64,000 nt of DNA from Astropecten irregularis (lineage: Eukaryota > Echinodermata > Asteroidea > Paxillosida > Astropectinidae). The DNA lies in NCBI GenBank assembly GCA_963971285.1, contig OZ020254.1:6324001-6388000 (forward strand), written 5' to 3'. Below the pieces are notes generated by a model. That model saw only the letters and a list, made by a program, of their open reading frames with translations, was not told the DNA's origin and ran no database searches. Shown in pieces: positions 15,757-28,248 of this stretch; the stretch's first letter is position 1, and the number at the start of each line of letters is the position of its first letter. Both the position numbers and the translations under genes were made by a program.

Positions 15757-16615
15757 CCCCATATATGATCGTGCCGGTTATACGATATAATTGTTCTAGT
15801 GTGTTGAGTATCACGTTTTCATACATGCACGTGAACGTCAATTGTCAATACAGACCTTTTCCGAAAACATATGACAAAAATATCCCGTACTGCATTGTTT
15901 CTGCATGTCCTTTCCGTCCCGGAAAGTGATCCAACTGTTTTCCATCTTTGTTTTACTAATTTCTGGATAAATACACCATTTCAGGCGGAAATATTTTAAC
16001 GGTATGTTTCTACCACCGTGATAAAACGTTCGTTGTTAATCCTGTTTTTATGGAGACAGAAATTTCATAGTTAGCAAATGTTTGTGCTAAGCAGGGCCGT
16101 GAAATTGGCCCCTGGATGGTTCATGTATAAATAGCAACTCATACGCGATTTTTCACTCCAGGAGGCCAGTGCTGCACAAAACACAGGATAATTATTATTC
16201 ACACAAAAAGAACATGTTGTAGTTTGGAACTTCCAAAACTGAGAAAGTTCACATGAACAAAATCCCTCATTAAGCCCGGTCTGTGCATCCGGCCAGTGGG
16301 GATCCGAACAGATGGAGCTTAACAATAATTATCCATAGGTAGGGTAGGGGTGTGGTGGGTATATTTATACATTGTAGTAGGTCAATGGATCACACTCCGG
16401 AACGGAAAGGACATGCATAAACATTGCAGTAACGGGATATTTTTGTCAGATGTTTTGACGGCCCAATTTCACGGCCCTGCTTAGCACAAACATGTTTGTC
16501 AAAAGGTCTGTGTGACTACAATTGACATTTACGTGCAAGTATAAAAACGTGATACTCAACACAGGAATAATGATATAATTATAACTGCACGATATAATAG
16601 GCCTACATATAGGGG
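15757..16615. mobile_element. Composite foldback element with about 180-230 bp inverted arms
   Basis: The segment at 15757-15935 recurs in reverse complement at 16385-16615 (shared GGAAAGGACATGCA, CGGGATATTTTTGTCA, AACGTGATACTCAACACA). A second inverted pair, TTTGTGCTAAGCAGGGCCGT, lies inside at 16075-16112 and 16460-16498. No coding sequence is seen. Confidence 0.75.
15949..16019 (+). mobile_element. MITE fragment, copy 5 (core only)
   Basis: A 71-bp piece matching the conserved core (TTCTGGATAAATACACCATT, then GGCGGAAATATTTTAACGG). It lies between the arms of a larger palindrome at 15757-16615, suggesting nested insertion or capture. Confidence 0.65.
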
Positions 16616-16633
16616 CCTGATAGTGGGTAAGAT

Positions 16634-17073
16634 TTAAGCCCGCTTCAAACTCCAAGCTTTTGCCGTGTCTAATTCAATCCATTCCAATCGACATAAAAGC
16701 GGCGGAAGTACGGCAGTAATTGCCTTTGAAACAGTTTTCTGTTAACCAAAATCCAAATTTCAACATGGCTGATCAAGACAGAGTTATGATATTCCGATAT
16801 AAGACGGGGCTCTCTCCTACAACAGCTGTTTGGGAGCGGGTATGGGCAGTTTAAAACGGTAACTGACTTGAGACGTTTCACTTGAATTAGACACGGGCAG
16901 AAAATTGACATTTGAAGCCGGCCGCACCGCTCTTCTGCCTGTTAAAAGCGGCAAGACCTGTCGAACTTTCGAAGTTGCTTCAAACGTCGAATTTCTGCCG
17001 TGTCTTAATACAAATCTTGGGCTAATATTTGAATTAGACACGGCAGAAGTTCGACGTTTGAAGCAGGCCTTAG
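16634..17073. mobile_element. Cluster of palindromic elements with TTAGACACGGCAGAA termini
   Basis: Four copies of a unit of about 35 bp (TTAGACACGGCAGAA, then TTCGACGTTTGAAGC). Two are direct (16888-16923, 17034-17073) and two inverted (16634-16676, 16975-17006), forming two adjacent palindromes. This looks like two short foldback elements side by side or nested. Confidence 0.7.
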
Positions 17074-19381
17074 AGACACAGCCTCCTGTCTCCAAAACAA
17101 GTGTTGACCATAGGGGCCTATAATGTGGATGATGCATACTCTCGAAGTTGACCGAGTCTTTCAGAATGATGGTGACCCCATCAATTTAGAAAGAAGGTTC
17201 TGTCAGGTGGTCAACAACCTATAACTGGGCATGTAAGGTCCTTGATAGACTAATGATGCCGTCCTCATTACGTGTGCTTCGTCCAATCTGCGACCACAGA
17301 TGGAGGAGTGTATTGCCATCGTATACCGAGAAGCGCCTGTCAGTGACGCAAGGGCTATGGCTGGGGCTGTGGCGGCCAGCAAAATGAGCAACCAGTGTAA
17401 CCAGCTTGTTAGGTTTACAGGGGCCAGATATATACCATAAAAACCCCCAAACAAAAGACCCCTGGCACTCTGGATTGACCCATAATCCCTCCTGTCAGAT
17501 GGCCCAGACAGGGGCTCCTACAAACCTTGAGGAGAGTTTGGAGGTGGTGAGGCCAAAAAAAGAAAGAAAGTTATGATTGCGGACAAAAGCGCGCTAAGTC
17601 CCTAACAAGAGGTTCTTAATGGCCGTCTTTCTCTGGGCGATTAAAGGCGTTTCTTTACCGTTAAGGGCCCCGGCCATTGTCGGTCGGCGTCACGGAGTCA
17701 ACAAAACCAAGCCAGATGCAAACACTCCAACACAACACACAACAACCCGTCTGGTGCCACTCCACACCACAGAACATAACTCATCTTCACTGATGGTCGG
17801 AATAAAAAAAAAGAAGCAAATGATAATTGTAAAACTGAAAAAAATAAAATGAAACTACCATTAAACAGCGCGGGAAGAGATATAATGCCTATTAAACCCC
17901 ACAATATATTCATTTAAATGCCCAGTGGCCATGTGACGTGCAGTGATAATAATGGCAAATGAATAAATATGGCGCTTCTATTTTTTGGTGTGCAGATGTC
18001 AACAACTGGGTCTATGAATCAATTTTAGAGAAAAGTAATATTGGTCCGTTTTTTATCCAAAAGAAAGAAAGAAAGGAATTCTGAAAAAAATAAATCATTG
18101 TCATTTTGCCAGTTGCGTTGAACCGACAAGTCCGCTTAAATTTCCTTTCATTTCCCCCCAATGAGATAAGAACATGGGATATAGAATTATTTACAGGCAT
18201 TTGTGGGGGATCTTTTTTTCTTTCTTGATGTTGTGAGGGTGAATCGTTGCTTTGTTGAAACAAAAAAGTCTTTCGCTTTTCCCTATTCCGGCATGGAAAC
18301 CCACAACAAACAGGCATTTTTGTTCTAATTAAAAACTAAGCATACTTGTTTTGGTTTTTTTCAAAATGAGTTTGATCGCGTAGGCCTATTCTTTCACTTT
18401 CAAAAGCTCTGAATATTTATTGAATTGAACGATCTTGTTTCTTATTTGTTTGTTTACCTGTCTAGATTTCTCTCATATTATCTGTGCATGTCATTGTTAT
18501 CAGCATGTGATTATTACGCTAGTGGGGCCCTCTTATTATGTGTGTATTGTATATTTTTCCAACTCCTTCCAATTACTCTTCTTCTTATTGCTTAAGATTG
18601 TCAACAAGATCAGACAAGATATAGGCCTCTGCAACCCTTCAGGAAAGCATCCAACCCACCCCCATCACACACAAGCAAACAGCCCCTCCCCTTCATCCAT
18701 CCCACTGTCATCTCTGCCTTGTCCGTTCGGACCATGGCGCCCGGCGGCCCGAGCAGGCAAACCCAGGCCGTAATTTACCGACGCCTGGCGCCGATCCCCG
18801 CCCGCTCAATGAATAGCGTGTCCTCGCTCTTTCGACCGGTTAACTTTTCGTGTTCGATTTGTGGCAAATCGTTATCTTGTTCGTTCCGATGTCTTTTTGT
18901 GTGTTTTGCTTTGTAGTTGTGTCTTCCAGTCGTCTGAAAAAATACTCATGCGCGATTTCCCCGAAGATAATCAATATCCCTGTATAATGTGCTAAATTGC
19001 TTCAGTTCACGCGCTGATGGTCTTCTTTGGGGGTCATTTGCGGTCCTCCATGGTCCTGCAGCCTGTTGAGAGGGAGGCATACGCCCTCTTCGGCTTGCAT
19101 GATATAGGCCTAGAGGCAAAATACGTGCATCGATTTCACCAAACTCTTCGTAACTTACTATCAATCGTAGGACTTTTGATGCATTGAAGCCCTATGTGTT
19201 TTAGGCCCCCTTTACGATGGGTTATCCTTCGTAACTCGAGTTACGATCGATCGCAGGGCATCGTGAAATCGACCCCTGGAGCGACAAACATGATTGCCAA
19301 TTCTGAATTCGGATTGTTCAAATGTCAAGTTACGCACGAGTTTTGTCCAGATTCCCCGGGTGAAGACAAGCTATACACAAA

Positions 19382-19792
19382 CAGGGTGTCCCAGAAAAAA
19401 ACGCAACACTGTTTCGGGACCCATTATGTTAAAATTTAACTGTTTATCACTTCAAGATTCAGATGATGTAATACATCAATGTCTTGGCTATCACCATGTA
19501 GAATTGAAGCATTATTGGGGCTGAAATTGGCAAAAATATGACCAATTGAAAAAGTACTCCTTAAAGACAAATTTGCACACATAATGCGTATAAAAGAAAG
19601 ATGAAAATTGGGTTCAAATTGAGGTTGGGTAATTCAGTCTTAGTTTTTTCACTCAATTTCAGTCCAATTGTGCTCAAATTGTACCGTAGCCAAGACATAG
19701 TTGTATCACATATCTGAATCTTGAGGTGATAAACAGTTCAATTTTCATATAATTGTTCTCAACACAAGTTGCGTTTTTTGGGGGACACCCTG
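19382..19792. mobile_element. Foldback/MITE with CAGGGTGTCCC ends
   Basis: A 411-bp non-coding element with inverted ends CAGGGTGTCCCAGAAAAAAA / CAGGGTGTCCCCCAAAAAAC. Inverted similarity extends about 100 bp inward (both arms share CTGTTTATCAC.TCAAGATTC and TGTCTTGGCTA). The terminal motif resembles Tc1/mariner-type ends; no transposase is present. Confidence 0.72.
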
Positions 19793-20798
19793 TATAAGTA
19801 CGTTATGTATAATATGCCTATCCTTTTCTCAAGATTGTTTCTATAGGGTGTATAGCGGGAGTACAGCATGGGATGACGGAGATAATAATTACAGATCATC
19901 TTCGAGTACAGTGAGTGCCATCGAGGATGATAGGAACCGCTTCCTTCTCAGTCCATAAAAACACAAACACCAAGAGTCACTGAGATTGACCTTCCCTCAT
20001 ATCAGATTGATTCTGGCTTGCAACTGAAACAGCTAAGGTATCAAGGATATAGGTTATGGACATCCAGACAGAGAACCAAATGAAAAAACAAACAAACAAC
20101 CACAACGTTTTTCACTTTCAAAGTGAAACATAAAAACAAAGAAAACAGTCTGAGAGTACAGTTCCAGTTGCTGTTACATAATTACATAAATTATGCAATA
20201 GGACTACATCCAATCATGGAGGAAGGAAAGTCCATGATCCAATGCAGATGATCGAGTTACGCAAAAAGCTGGCAAAAGCAATATATGCGGGATAGTGAGA
20301 GGAAGGTGAATAATCTACTTAAAAGGAATGAAGATAAACAACCCAACAAACAAACAAACAAACAAGCAGAATACAGACAGAAACAAGAACAACAGAAATT
20401 CACCAGGCTAATTACTTTCTGTGTCATCCATCGTTACCCTTTGTAGCGAAACATTGCGGTTATTGTAAAGTTCAAGAAAAGCATGCACAATTGCTTTTGC
20501 AATCTTGTTTTATGAAAATGCATGTCATTAAAATGGGCAGGGCTTATAGGGGAGTATTTGAACGAGAGGCATATACATCTCTCGGAACAAGAAAAATATA
20601 CACAAAAAGAAAATCAAGCATCGGGGTATAAATTGAGACAATAAACGCAAGTATCTTTCAGCAGTTTGACAAAAGGCTAGCAGTCCGCAGCCAAAATGTC
20701 GCTATGTACTTTCCAGCCAACATCACGAGACATCGAACAATCTACTTTCAACTATAAACTACATCCACAATGAACCTCTTATCGAATTGAAATTGCTG

Positions 20799-21169
20799 TT
20801 AATACTTATATATGTGATTGGTAAAGGTTACAGAACAGCACTCACACTCCGTCTGGTCAAACATTGTGCATGAGATAATAAACCTATGAAAATTTGAGCT
20901 CAATCGGATTTAGCTGAGTCACGAGACAATAGCGAAAATCCGACTCAATCTTTCTTATAAAACATGAAGAATGGTTTTGATCTCATTCAGAGATCAAAAC
21001 TGTTTTCGGTTTTTGCTTTGCTAATTTCTTGATAAATACACCATTTCAGACGGAAATATTTTAACGGCATGTTTCTACTAGCACCATCTTCATACCCTGA
21101 AATTTATACATAAATCATCCGCGAACATTTCTGTCTGGGTATGTTACCAATCCTGTACTGTACCTTTAA
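20799..21169 (+). mobile_element. TTAA-bounded MITE, copy 6
   Basis: TTAA at 20799 and 21166, right end TACTGTACCT. It belongs to the copy 3/7 subfamily. The central hairpin GTTTTGATCT...AGATCAAAAC is intact. Confidence 0.83.
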
Positions 21170-22989
21170 GTTCAGTTCAGACTTAAGAAGTGTGGATGTA
21201 AACTGCCGCCAGTGAGCACGGTGAAAAAGGAAAGCAATACAGACAAAGAACCACGATGAAAAGTTCCAATTCCGCCAGATCTTTGTCGCACAGCCCAAGA
21301 GAAACCCGTGGATGATGCATACGTAATATAGGAGACAAGTGTATGCAACACAAAATAACTAGTATCGAATAAAAACACAGAACATTTCTTAGCGATAAAA
21401 TACTCTGAAAACCTTAACAGAAATCCCACGTGAAGGCACAAAAACCCCATAAAATAATGCTTACAAAATGTACACGTTTTGCCACCATGACTTTTTATAA
21501 TCTTTCTCAAAACTGTGCCTTTCGTCGGGATGGGGAAAATGTTTTAATCCAGATAATAGCCGGTAGTTAACTTGTCCTGGTTGCAGAACGCTCCCCATCC
21601 CCGCGCGAGAGAGACATGGTTAAAATTGCTCGTTATTTTGTCAGTTAAGTAGAATGTTGGCCTTCCTCAGTTTTATATATTCCCAAGAAGTGCAGTGTAA
21701 TTAAAGCTAATCTGCGCTCATTATATTATGTGGGGCTTGGGGGCGGCCAGGCCTGTTAAGTAAATTAGTCGTCCCTATTTTAATAATGAGAGATGGAAGC
21801 ACGCAGCGCAGTTGGTATTTTCCTAATTACTTACTAGCCGTCGACCATCCACGAAAAAAAAATTGTTTTCAGCAGGAGGGGAAAAAAACTGCCCCGTCAT
21901 TAGTGGACGGAAAATACCAAAGATTTGGCATTTTGGGGGAGGTTTTCGCTTGCCGAACGTCCCCGTCTGCAAAGCATGTGGGTAATTATGGTTAAAGGAT
22001 AGACGGGGGGGGGGGGGGGGAATGAAGAAAATGACCGAAGAAGGAAGAAGAACTAGAAGAAGACATGTTGGGATAAGAGAGATGCAAGTTTTAGTTTTCA
22101 CACAAGGCTCATTATAGACCGACGTTGGTGCAGGGACATGCTCCATCATATGGCCTGACAAAACAGACACAAGTCTCTTCTGCGAATGCGACTGCCAAAT
22201 AAGCATCCCATTGTTACCAAACAGAAAATTATACGCAACTTGGTTAACAAAAAAGAGGGGTGGGGTGTTTGCAAATCTCCAATCATTCGAAATTATTTCT
22301 TTTTCCCCCACTTTTATTATCATTATATGTTTTTACTCAATTACCATTGTGTTTAAGAAACCTTGAGCAGATGAACAAATTATAGGATGTTGAAATTAAG
22401 TCGACGGGCGATATTTCTGCTAATTTTCTTTTTCTATAGGCCTAGTATATACATCGTCTTTTGTCACAAACAGTCGGACTGCAATAGAAAGGTAATAATA
22501 CCCGGTGGCGGTATAATTACTCTTCTTTCCCACGGGCTGGTTGGGTTGAGAGGGAGAACAACAAAAAAAACAAGTATTTCTCTCATTTTCTGTTTAACCA
22601 ATTTGCTGCGTTTGTAATTTTTCCTGGCCTTGGAGTGGTTTGGTAGGAGTCCGAGACTGAGGGAAGAGGCGCAGTAACCGCCCCCTCCGCTGGCGGGCAT
22701 TCGTTCGACCAAACGAGGGGAGAGGAATGAAACAGTGTATGGCCTGTAGGGCTATAAGCGCATAATGTCGGTTGTGGCTTCGCTCGTATAGACTAATCAG
22801 GTCTGCAATTGGCCGGACAAAAACGGACAAGTTTAGTATATACGGATCCCGACGCAAAGCGCAGAACGAAATTGAAATCTCTCATCTTTTTTAATTGGAG
22901 CTGAACACTGAGGGCCTCGTCACAAACACACACAAAGACATTGCTGAGACAAGCGCCATTTCCTTCTACGGCATTTAGAGGCCCAGGCT

Positions 22990-23145
22990 CCATCGGCAGG
23001 CTCCGACTCCATTTTTCATTAATCCATTCTGACTACAAGTATCAAAATAAAGGTTTTTGGCTGCGGTTCGGAAGTAGATTCTCTGGTTTGAAAAAGAAAA
23101 GAGAGGTTCAGTACAACCTATATTTTCAGCATATGGATGTCAGCC
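22990..23145 (+). mobile_element. Dispersed element copy (related to 33047-33291)
   Basis: Shares AGTAGATTCTCTGGTTTGAA and ACCTATATTTTCAGCATATG followed by GATGTCAG with the reverse complement of 33047-33291. The ends here are poorly preserved. Confidence 0.6.
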
Positions 23146-25030
23146 TGAGTCAGGGTTGAGATTAAATTTGCATGTGAAGTGAAAAGCAGAATATGGTTAG
23201 TTATACGGATATAGCAACGACGTAGAATGATCGTTGATCTCCAGTATACTGCTATATATAGCAGCCTAGGCCTACACATCGTGGTTTATATTAGATTGAA
23301 GGTTTCTAGCAAATTTCCGGGAAGCAGTTTTAGGCCAAATGAGCAGTCATTCCGTTTGGAGAAACTGAATGGACAACCCCCAAAATAGAATGTCCACCTT
23401 GCTTCATTATGCCGCCTATCTTCCGTGGACCAGATGTGATAACAAACAGATGAAAACGTATAAAACAAATCGCCTCATTATACACAGTGTTGGCAGACAA
23501 TATCATAAGGTTGCTGAAACGTGCGGTCAGAGAAAATAATGTCCCGCCGAACATGGACTGCGCGAGCGAATAATGTCGCAGTGCGAACTCATTAATGTTC
23601 CAAACACGGTGTCATCACACCGTGCACGCCAGAATCGCCGAAAAATGATTACGGTAAGACCGGCCATCGAAGCAACGAGGAGTGGGTGACGCGTGAGCGT
23701 GAGCTACGGGCAGGTAGCGCGACCCGTCGGTATAGCGCGACCCGGCGTGACTCTCCCCGGCGTGAACGACAGCGGACTGAACGGGCCGAGGTGTCAGTTC
23801 TCGCACCGTCGAGCCAAAGCTCTATCTTTACCCAGATGAAGTTAACCGTGTTAATAATGACGTGTGGGCACTGATTAACTCCTGCTGTATACAACGTAAT
23901 TGACCGGGATTTCAAAATAAAAAGAGAAATTAAGACACAGATCTCAACTGCTAATTTGGTTTTTTTTTAAGTCAACACTTCAGAGTTAATTATAATACAG
24001 GATTTGATTATTGGCTTGTGAAATCCTCATTGTGCTAGCTGTCTTCTTCGTTTTGACATAATCACACAACCACTTTCTCACCTCACTAGACATTCGACTT
24101 TGCATGCTATAAAATCCTCATCGCAAAAAGTGGTTGCGACCTCGAAATTGGCATAATGTTCAGTTTCATCAACTGACTGGACTGGATATTGTTTTATTTA
24201 TTTCAATTAATTTATTCATTCATTATCATTTTCTTAATGTTTCGTTTTCAATATTCATTTCATTCATTCTCTTGACATAGAGTTTATGATTATTAACCGT
24301 CGGGCGAAAAAATAAACATTAAAATTAACAAAACCTTAAATATTAAGAACTTAGTTGTAAACACTGAATTTTATTTGCAAGGTCTTATGATACTGATTGG
24401 CTGGTAGAATAAGCTTAAAATGATTGCAATTTTTATCACATAAAATGAACAATTTACAAGATTACAAGGCGGGCTAAGATTGCGCAGGATTAATATAAAG
24501 GATGGTAAAGTCTCGCTCTGAAAGTGGAAATTATAAATCGAATCGTAAATAGTAGAAGACAAAAAAAACATGAGCGAATTGTGTTTGTTTGTTCATTTTG
24601 TCCTTTTTTCACAGAATATTGTGGATCACATGACCTGGTCATACTTCCAGACGCAGCTGGTTGAACTGCGGCGATGCAATGATTGAAATACGATGGCCGC
24701 GGGGCCAGCCTAACGCTGCTGCATTGAGTTATGTAACTACATAGGCCTGGTTCCCAATGCCAGTTTCATCTTCATTCCATTAATTCATCTAGTTTGTAGG
24801 GTGATGAATGTTGAAGAGTGAAAGGTTCATATCATAAAAATAAAAAAAATCAGTTGCACAACAAAGTGATTTTTAACGTTTATTATGCACTTCAGGTGCA
24901 GAAAATTAATCATGATTTTGCAGCAAAGGTTGCACAAAGAGTAATTACTCGCTTTTTAGTATACAACTAATAAACAGAAAAGTGCTAAAAACTGATCAAC
25001 AAAAAAAGATAACCTGAAATAATTACATAA

Positions 25031-25133
25031 TACTCTCAGAGTTAACATGACGTTTCGATCCTAGCACGATCTTTTATTCTTTGAGAAGGATCCTGCTTGG
25101 ATCAAAACGTCAGGACCTCCTAACTCTAAGTAC
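25031..25133. repeat. Dispersed repeat, inverted pair
   Basis: Left arm GACGTTTCGATCCTAGCACG and right arm CTGCTTGGATCAAAACGTC are imperfect reverse complements with a short spacer. The same unit (TTAGGAGGG.CTGACG...TTCCGATC/TTTCGATCC...AGGATCTTT) occurs singly at 45223-45281 and 55649-55700. Confidence 0.65.
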
Positions 25134-25674
25134 TTGCTCTGAGTATATAATTACAAAGTGTTTCTCATGTGCAGCGAAGTATAGCATGAGTGCATTGACA
25201 ATTCTGATACAGAAATTCATGAAATTCTTGTTTTGCATACTTCGGTCATTTTCTTTCTTTTTTTTGGAGTGGCTGCAGACGACGGTTTGACTGGTGGGGC
25301 AAAACCTGTGGCCCCAACGAAGCGAAAGACTGATATGCGGACTGTCATCCTCCAGATTATATACCGCCCCCTATCGGTGATTGCCTCGCACACGATATTT
25401 GCCTAGACTGGTTCCCGTCCCAATACATAAAATATATAGGGACAGGTAGCTAGTAGTAAATGAAGGCTCCTGATTGGGTCAGCTCTGCGCATGCGCACAA
25501 AAGTGTTTCTATTTATAGATATGGTGTTTACAACTTTTGTGTGCGCACGTGTACATGATCACAAGTCGTGTCCCATGCGTGACGGTCAGCATGCCATAGT
25601 ATGCAGCTGTTGAATTAATTATTATAAATTTGACTATCATCATGGACGTAGTAACCCCCTCAAAAGCAAAAAGA

Positions 25675-26100
25675 TAGTGATTGGAATTAAGTGTGCCTAG
25701 GGACATGGTCTTCATGAGTTTTTAAGGTTGTTGTTTAATTCTAAATGATTGTTTTTATTTCTGTGAAGCGCCTTTAGCGTCAATTTTGACGGATTTGGCG
25801 CTATACAAGAATTATATATTATTATTATTATTATTATAAAAATTCGATTTAGATAAAGCACGGTACATTTTGTTTGAAAGTGACACCTTTCTTCTGAATA
25901 ACTGCATATACCTTTTTTATACGTGTTGAATAATTGCGGGAAATTGGGGTATTTTCAATCGATTAATTAGTCGTTAATTAGTGATTGGAATTAGCCAGTA
26001 CGGAAATTAAGTGTGCCCAGGGACCTGGTCTTCCTGATCCATTAATAAAAAAATCGATTTAGATAAAGCATATTTGGTACACTTTGTTTGAAACTGGCAC
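25675..26100 (+). repeat. Local tandem duplication
   Basis: 25675-25717 (GATTGGAATTAAGTGTGCC, GGGACATGGTCTTC) matches 25980-26040, and 25837-25885 (TCGATTTAGATAAAGCA, TTTGTTTGAAA) matches 26047-26100. The two halves of the first copy are separated by a SINE/LINE tail. Confidence 0.75.
25718..25836 (+). mobile_element. SINE/LINE 3' tail ending in (ATT)n
   Basis: Contains GCGCCTTTAGCGTC and GGCGCTATACAAGAAT followed by an ATT microsatellite, typical of the 3' tail of many invertebrate SINE/LINE families. The second copy of the surrounding local duplication (25980-26100) lacks this segment, which delimits the insertion. Confidence 0.65.
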
Positions 26101-26158
26101 TTTGTTTCAAAATATTATGCATTTTTAAATCTCTTTTGTTGCATGGATTCTAGGTTTT

Positions 26159-26207
26159 GGAATACGCGGCTGAATACGCGGCTGAATCACGGACTGAATA
26201 CGCGGCT
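26159..26207 (+). repeat. Short tandem repeat of a TGAATACGCGGC unit
   Basis: Four 12-13 bp units, one degenerate (TGAATCACGGAC). Confidence 0.85.
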
Positions 26208-27820
26208 AGCTTTAGACAGGTCTCGTAACTGTACTGTATGAATACAATGTTTTGGGTCTGGGAATCAGACTTAAAGAACCCCGTTGCATTATGGGAGCTC
26301 ATTAACATAAGAGTGGAGGAATTCTGACACTATTCATTACCCGCTACCGGTCCCTACATTTGAGTGACGATAGACGTCAGGAGACTACTGTAGGGAACGG
26401 GAACCAGTCTAGACGCAATGTTCCCGGAACCACCGGTAGGTGGCGCTGCACACGACTAGGGCTTTATCGGAACACTCTTAATTACTTTCGTAGAAAAAAA
26501 TCCGGTAATGACCAAAAATGCCCCAGATATGTATGTTGTAGTCAACATTTTGACATTGTATCGCATGGAACGCCTTAGAATGGTTTCAAGAGGGTTGGAA
26601 ACGCTGAAAAACATACGAAACAGTATATACCTGAGCCAAAAAGTGGATTTTATTACTTTATTTAAATGACCTGTGACGTCACAACGAACGTCATCTTCGG
26701 CAGGTCTTCGGAAGCAACGTTTTCGGAAGCATTCGGATGCTCGGAAATGTGCAAATGCAAATGGGAAAGAATTCCACTGATCACCATTACGGAAAAAGGA
26801 TTATATCCTCCAAGAGTTAACTTATTGGATACAAATTATGATAAACCTCAATTTCAGGTGTGGAAAACTTGCGTAGAATATCTGAAAAGTGAGTTTTACA
26901 GGGTTATTTTACCTACAAACTGTACAAAGCCAGTTTGCTCAAAACGCCCTCTGTTGGTTCTATAGAGTTGTGCACAAATTATGGTCATCAGTGGAATTCT
27001 TTCCGATAGGTGCACTAGGGCCTATTAGACTAAACAACGGTGCCACATACTTTACATGATCCAATTCCTATTATAAAATGTCACATTTTCTGATAGGAAA
27101 TTGGGGTGCAGCCTCAAGTTAAAAAAAAGTGTGATCCTTAACTTAAGAGCCCTGTTAAAAATAGGGTTGTGAGAAAATGCATTATTTAAAAACACAGAAA
27201 ATTAATTACATTTAACAGGATTTTTTTTATATGAAACTGGTATATTCTGTTCATCAATATACCATCAAGGTCCAAATTATGGAGAGCTGCGTTGCCAATT
27301 TGAACTTGCATAAATTTCCTTGTCCAGAAGCCAAGGTATATGTGCCATATGATTTCTGACACTCCATTGATTTATGCTACCCAGGCCCCCAGAGTCGCTA
27401 AAAAATATGCCAAAATAATTTTGTGGCTTGTGTATGTTCCATTTTAGAAGAAATGCCGGCATCTCCCGAATTTACACTCCACTCCATTGACTGCCGTTCA
27501 TTTCGTCAATGGCTGGAGTCTAATATCTACGCCATTGACTTTTGTACACATTAGAGTCGTGCGCACGGGAGCACATGGACGGAATGGAGTCCAATTTCAC
27601 GATATGGCCGAAATGGCCCGTTTTTATCAGGGCATTGCCTTCAAAAACTCTGAAAATAAGTCCTGGATGTGTCCATGCACCAATTTTCTTTTTTGAGTTC
27701 TGAGCAGTCAAATGACACTTTTTTGGGAAAATAAATGGTGGCAACTTAAGAATTTGCCCACTGCATTGATGAGATATTATTTTATTTTGCAAGGCATGTT
27801 TTTTCAGCATTTTTTCATGT

Positions 27821-28032
27821 GTGTCCGAATCATGGACAGGGTGTCCGAATCATGGCTAAAATTAAGGTTATTTTTCAAGTCAATTTCATTTCAAGGACAC
27901 AAAAAACTTTCATAAAATATCAACCTGGATATAATAACTTCACTTTGTTGTTCATAAGTGAAAATAGTTGAGAGAAACAAACATTAAGAAGGTCAAAATA
28001 ATCCAAAATTGCTTAGGTGTCCGAATCATGGC
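27821..28032 (+). repeat. Three copies of GTGTCCGAATCATGG
   Basis: Exact copies at 27821-27835, 27841-27855 and 28017-28031; the first two are 20 bp apart. Confidence 0.85.
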
Positions 28033-28203
28033 TATTTTACCCTACGTGTTCATCTCGTACCAAATTTAGCAGCCTGTGTCATGCTTAGAGAAAACGTTGA
28101 TTTATAAAGCCAAAGATACTCAAATATCGGGAAATTTCGGGTCATTAATTTACAACGTACAGTAAATACGCATGCATCTGGTGCAGAATTCTGATGTTCA
28201 CAT

Positions 28204-28248
28204 TGCCCTTATAGGTACACTCTTCAGGGGAGTGTACCTATAAGGGCA
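28204..28248. repeat. Perfect 19-bp hairpin with 7-nt loop
   Basis: TGCCCTTATAGGTACACTC at 28204-28222 is followed by loop TTCAGGG and the exact reverse complement at 28230-28248. No mismatches. Function unknown; it is shorter than a typical animal microRNA precursor. Confidence 0.9.

Larger units (their letters stand above)
25364..26450. mobile_element. Possible transposon with inverted ends around CTAGACTGGTTCCCG
   Basis: Left segment 25364-25465 and right segment 26345-26450 are related in inverted orientation. They share CTAGACTGGTTCCCGT, TAGGGAC.GGTAGC and a CGCC.CCTA.CGGTG.TT block. The enclosed 1 kb has no supported coding sequence and holds a local duplication. Confidence 0.5.

Noticed and set aside
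26360-26578. Possible THAP-like fragment (CCSQHF)
   Set aside because: Only a few residues resemble a zinc-binding motif, and the rest of the domain is absent.
26666-26965. 99-codon plus-strand frame that looks peptide-like
   Set aside because: I could not match it to any family. It lies among transposon debris. A homology search would decide.
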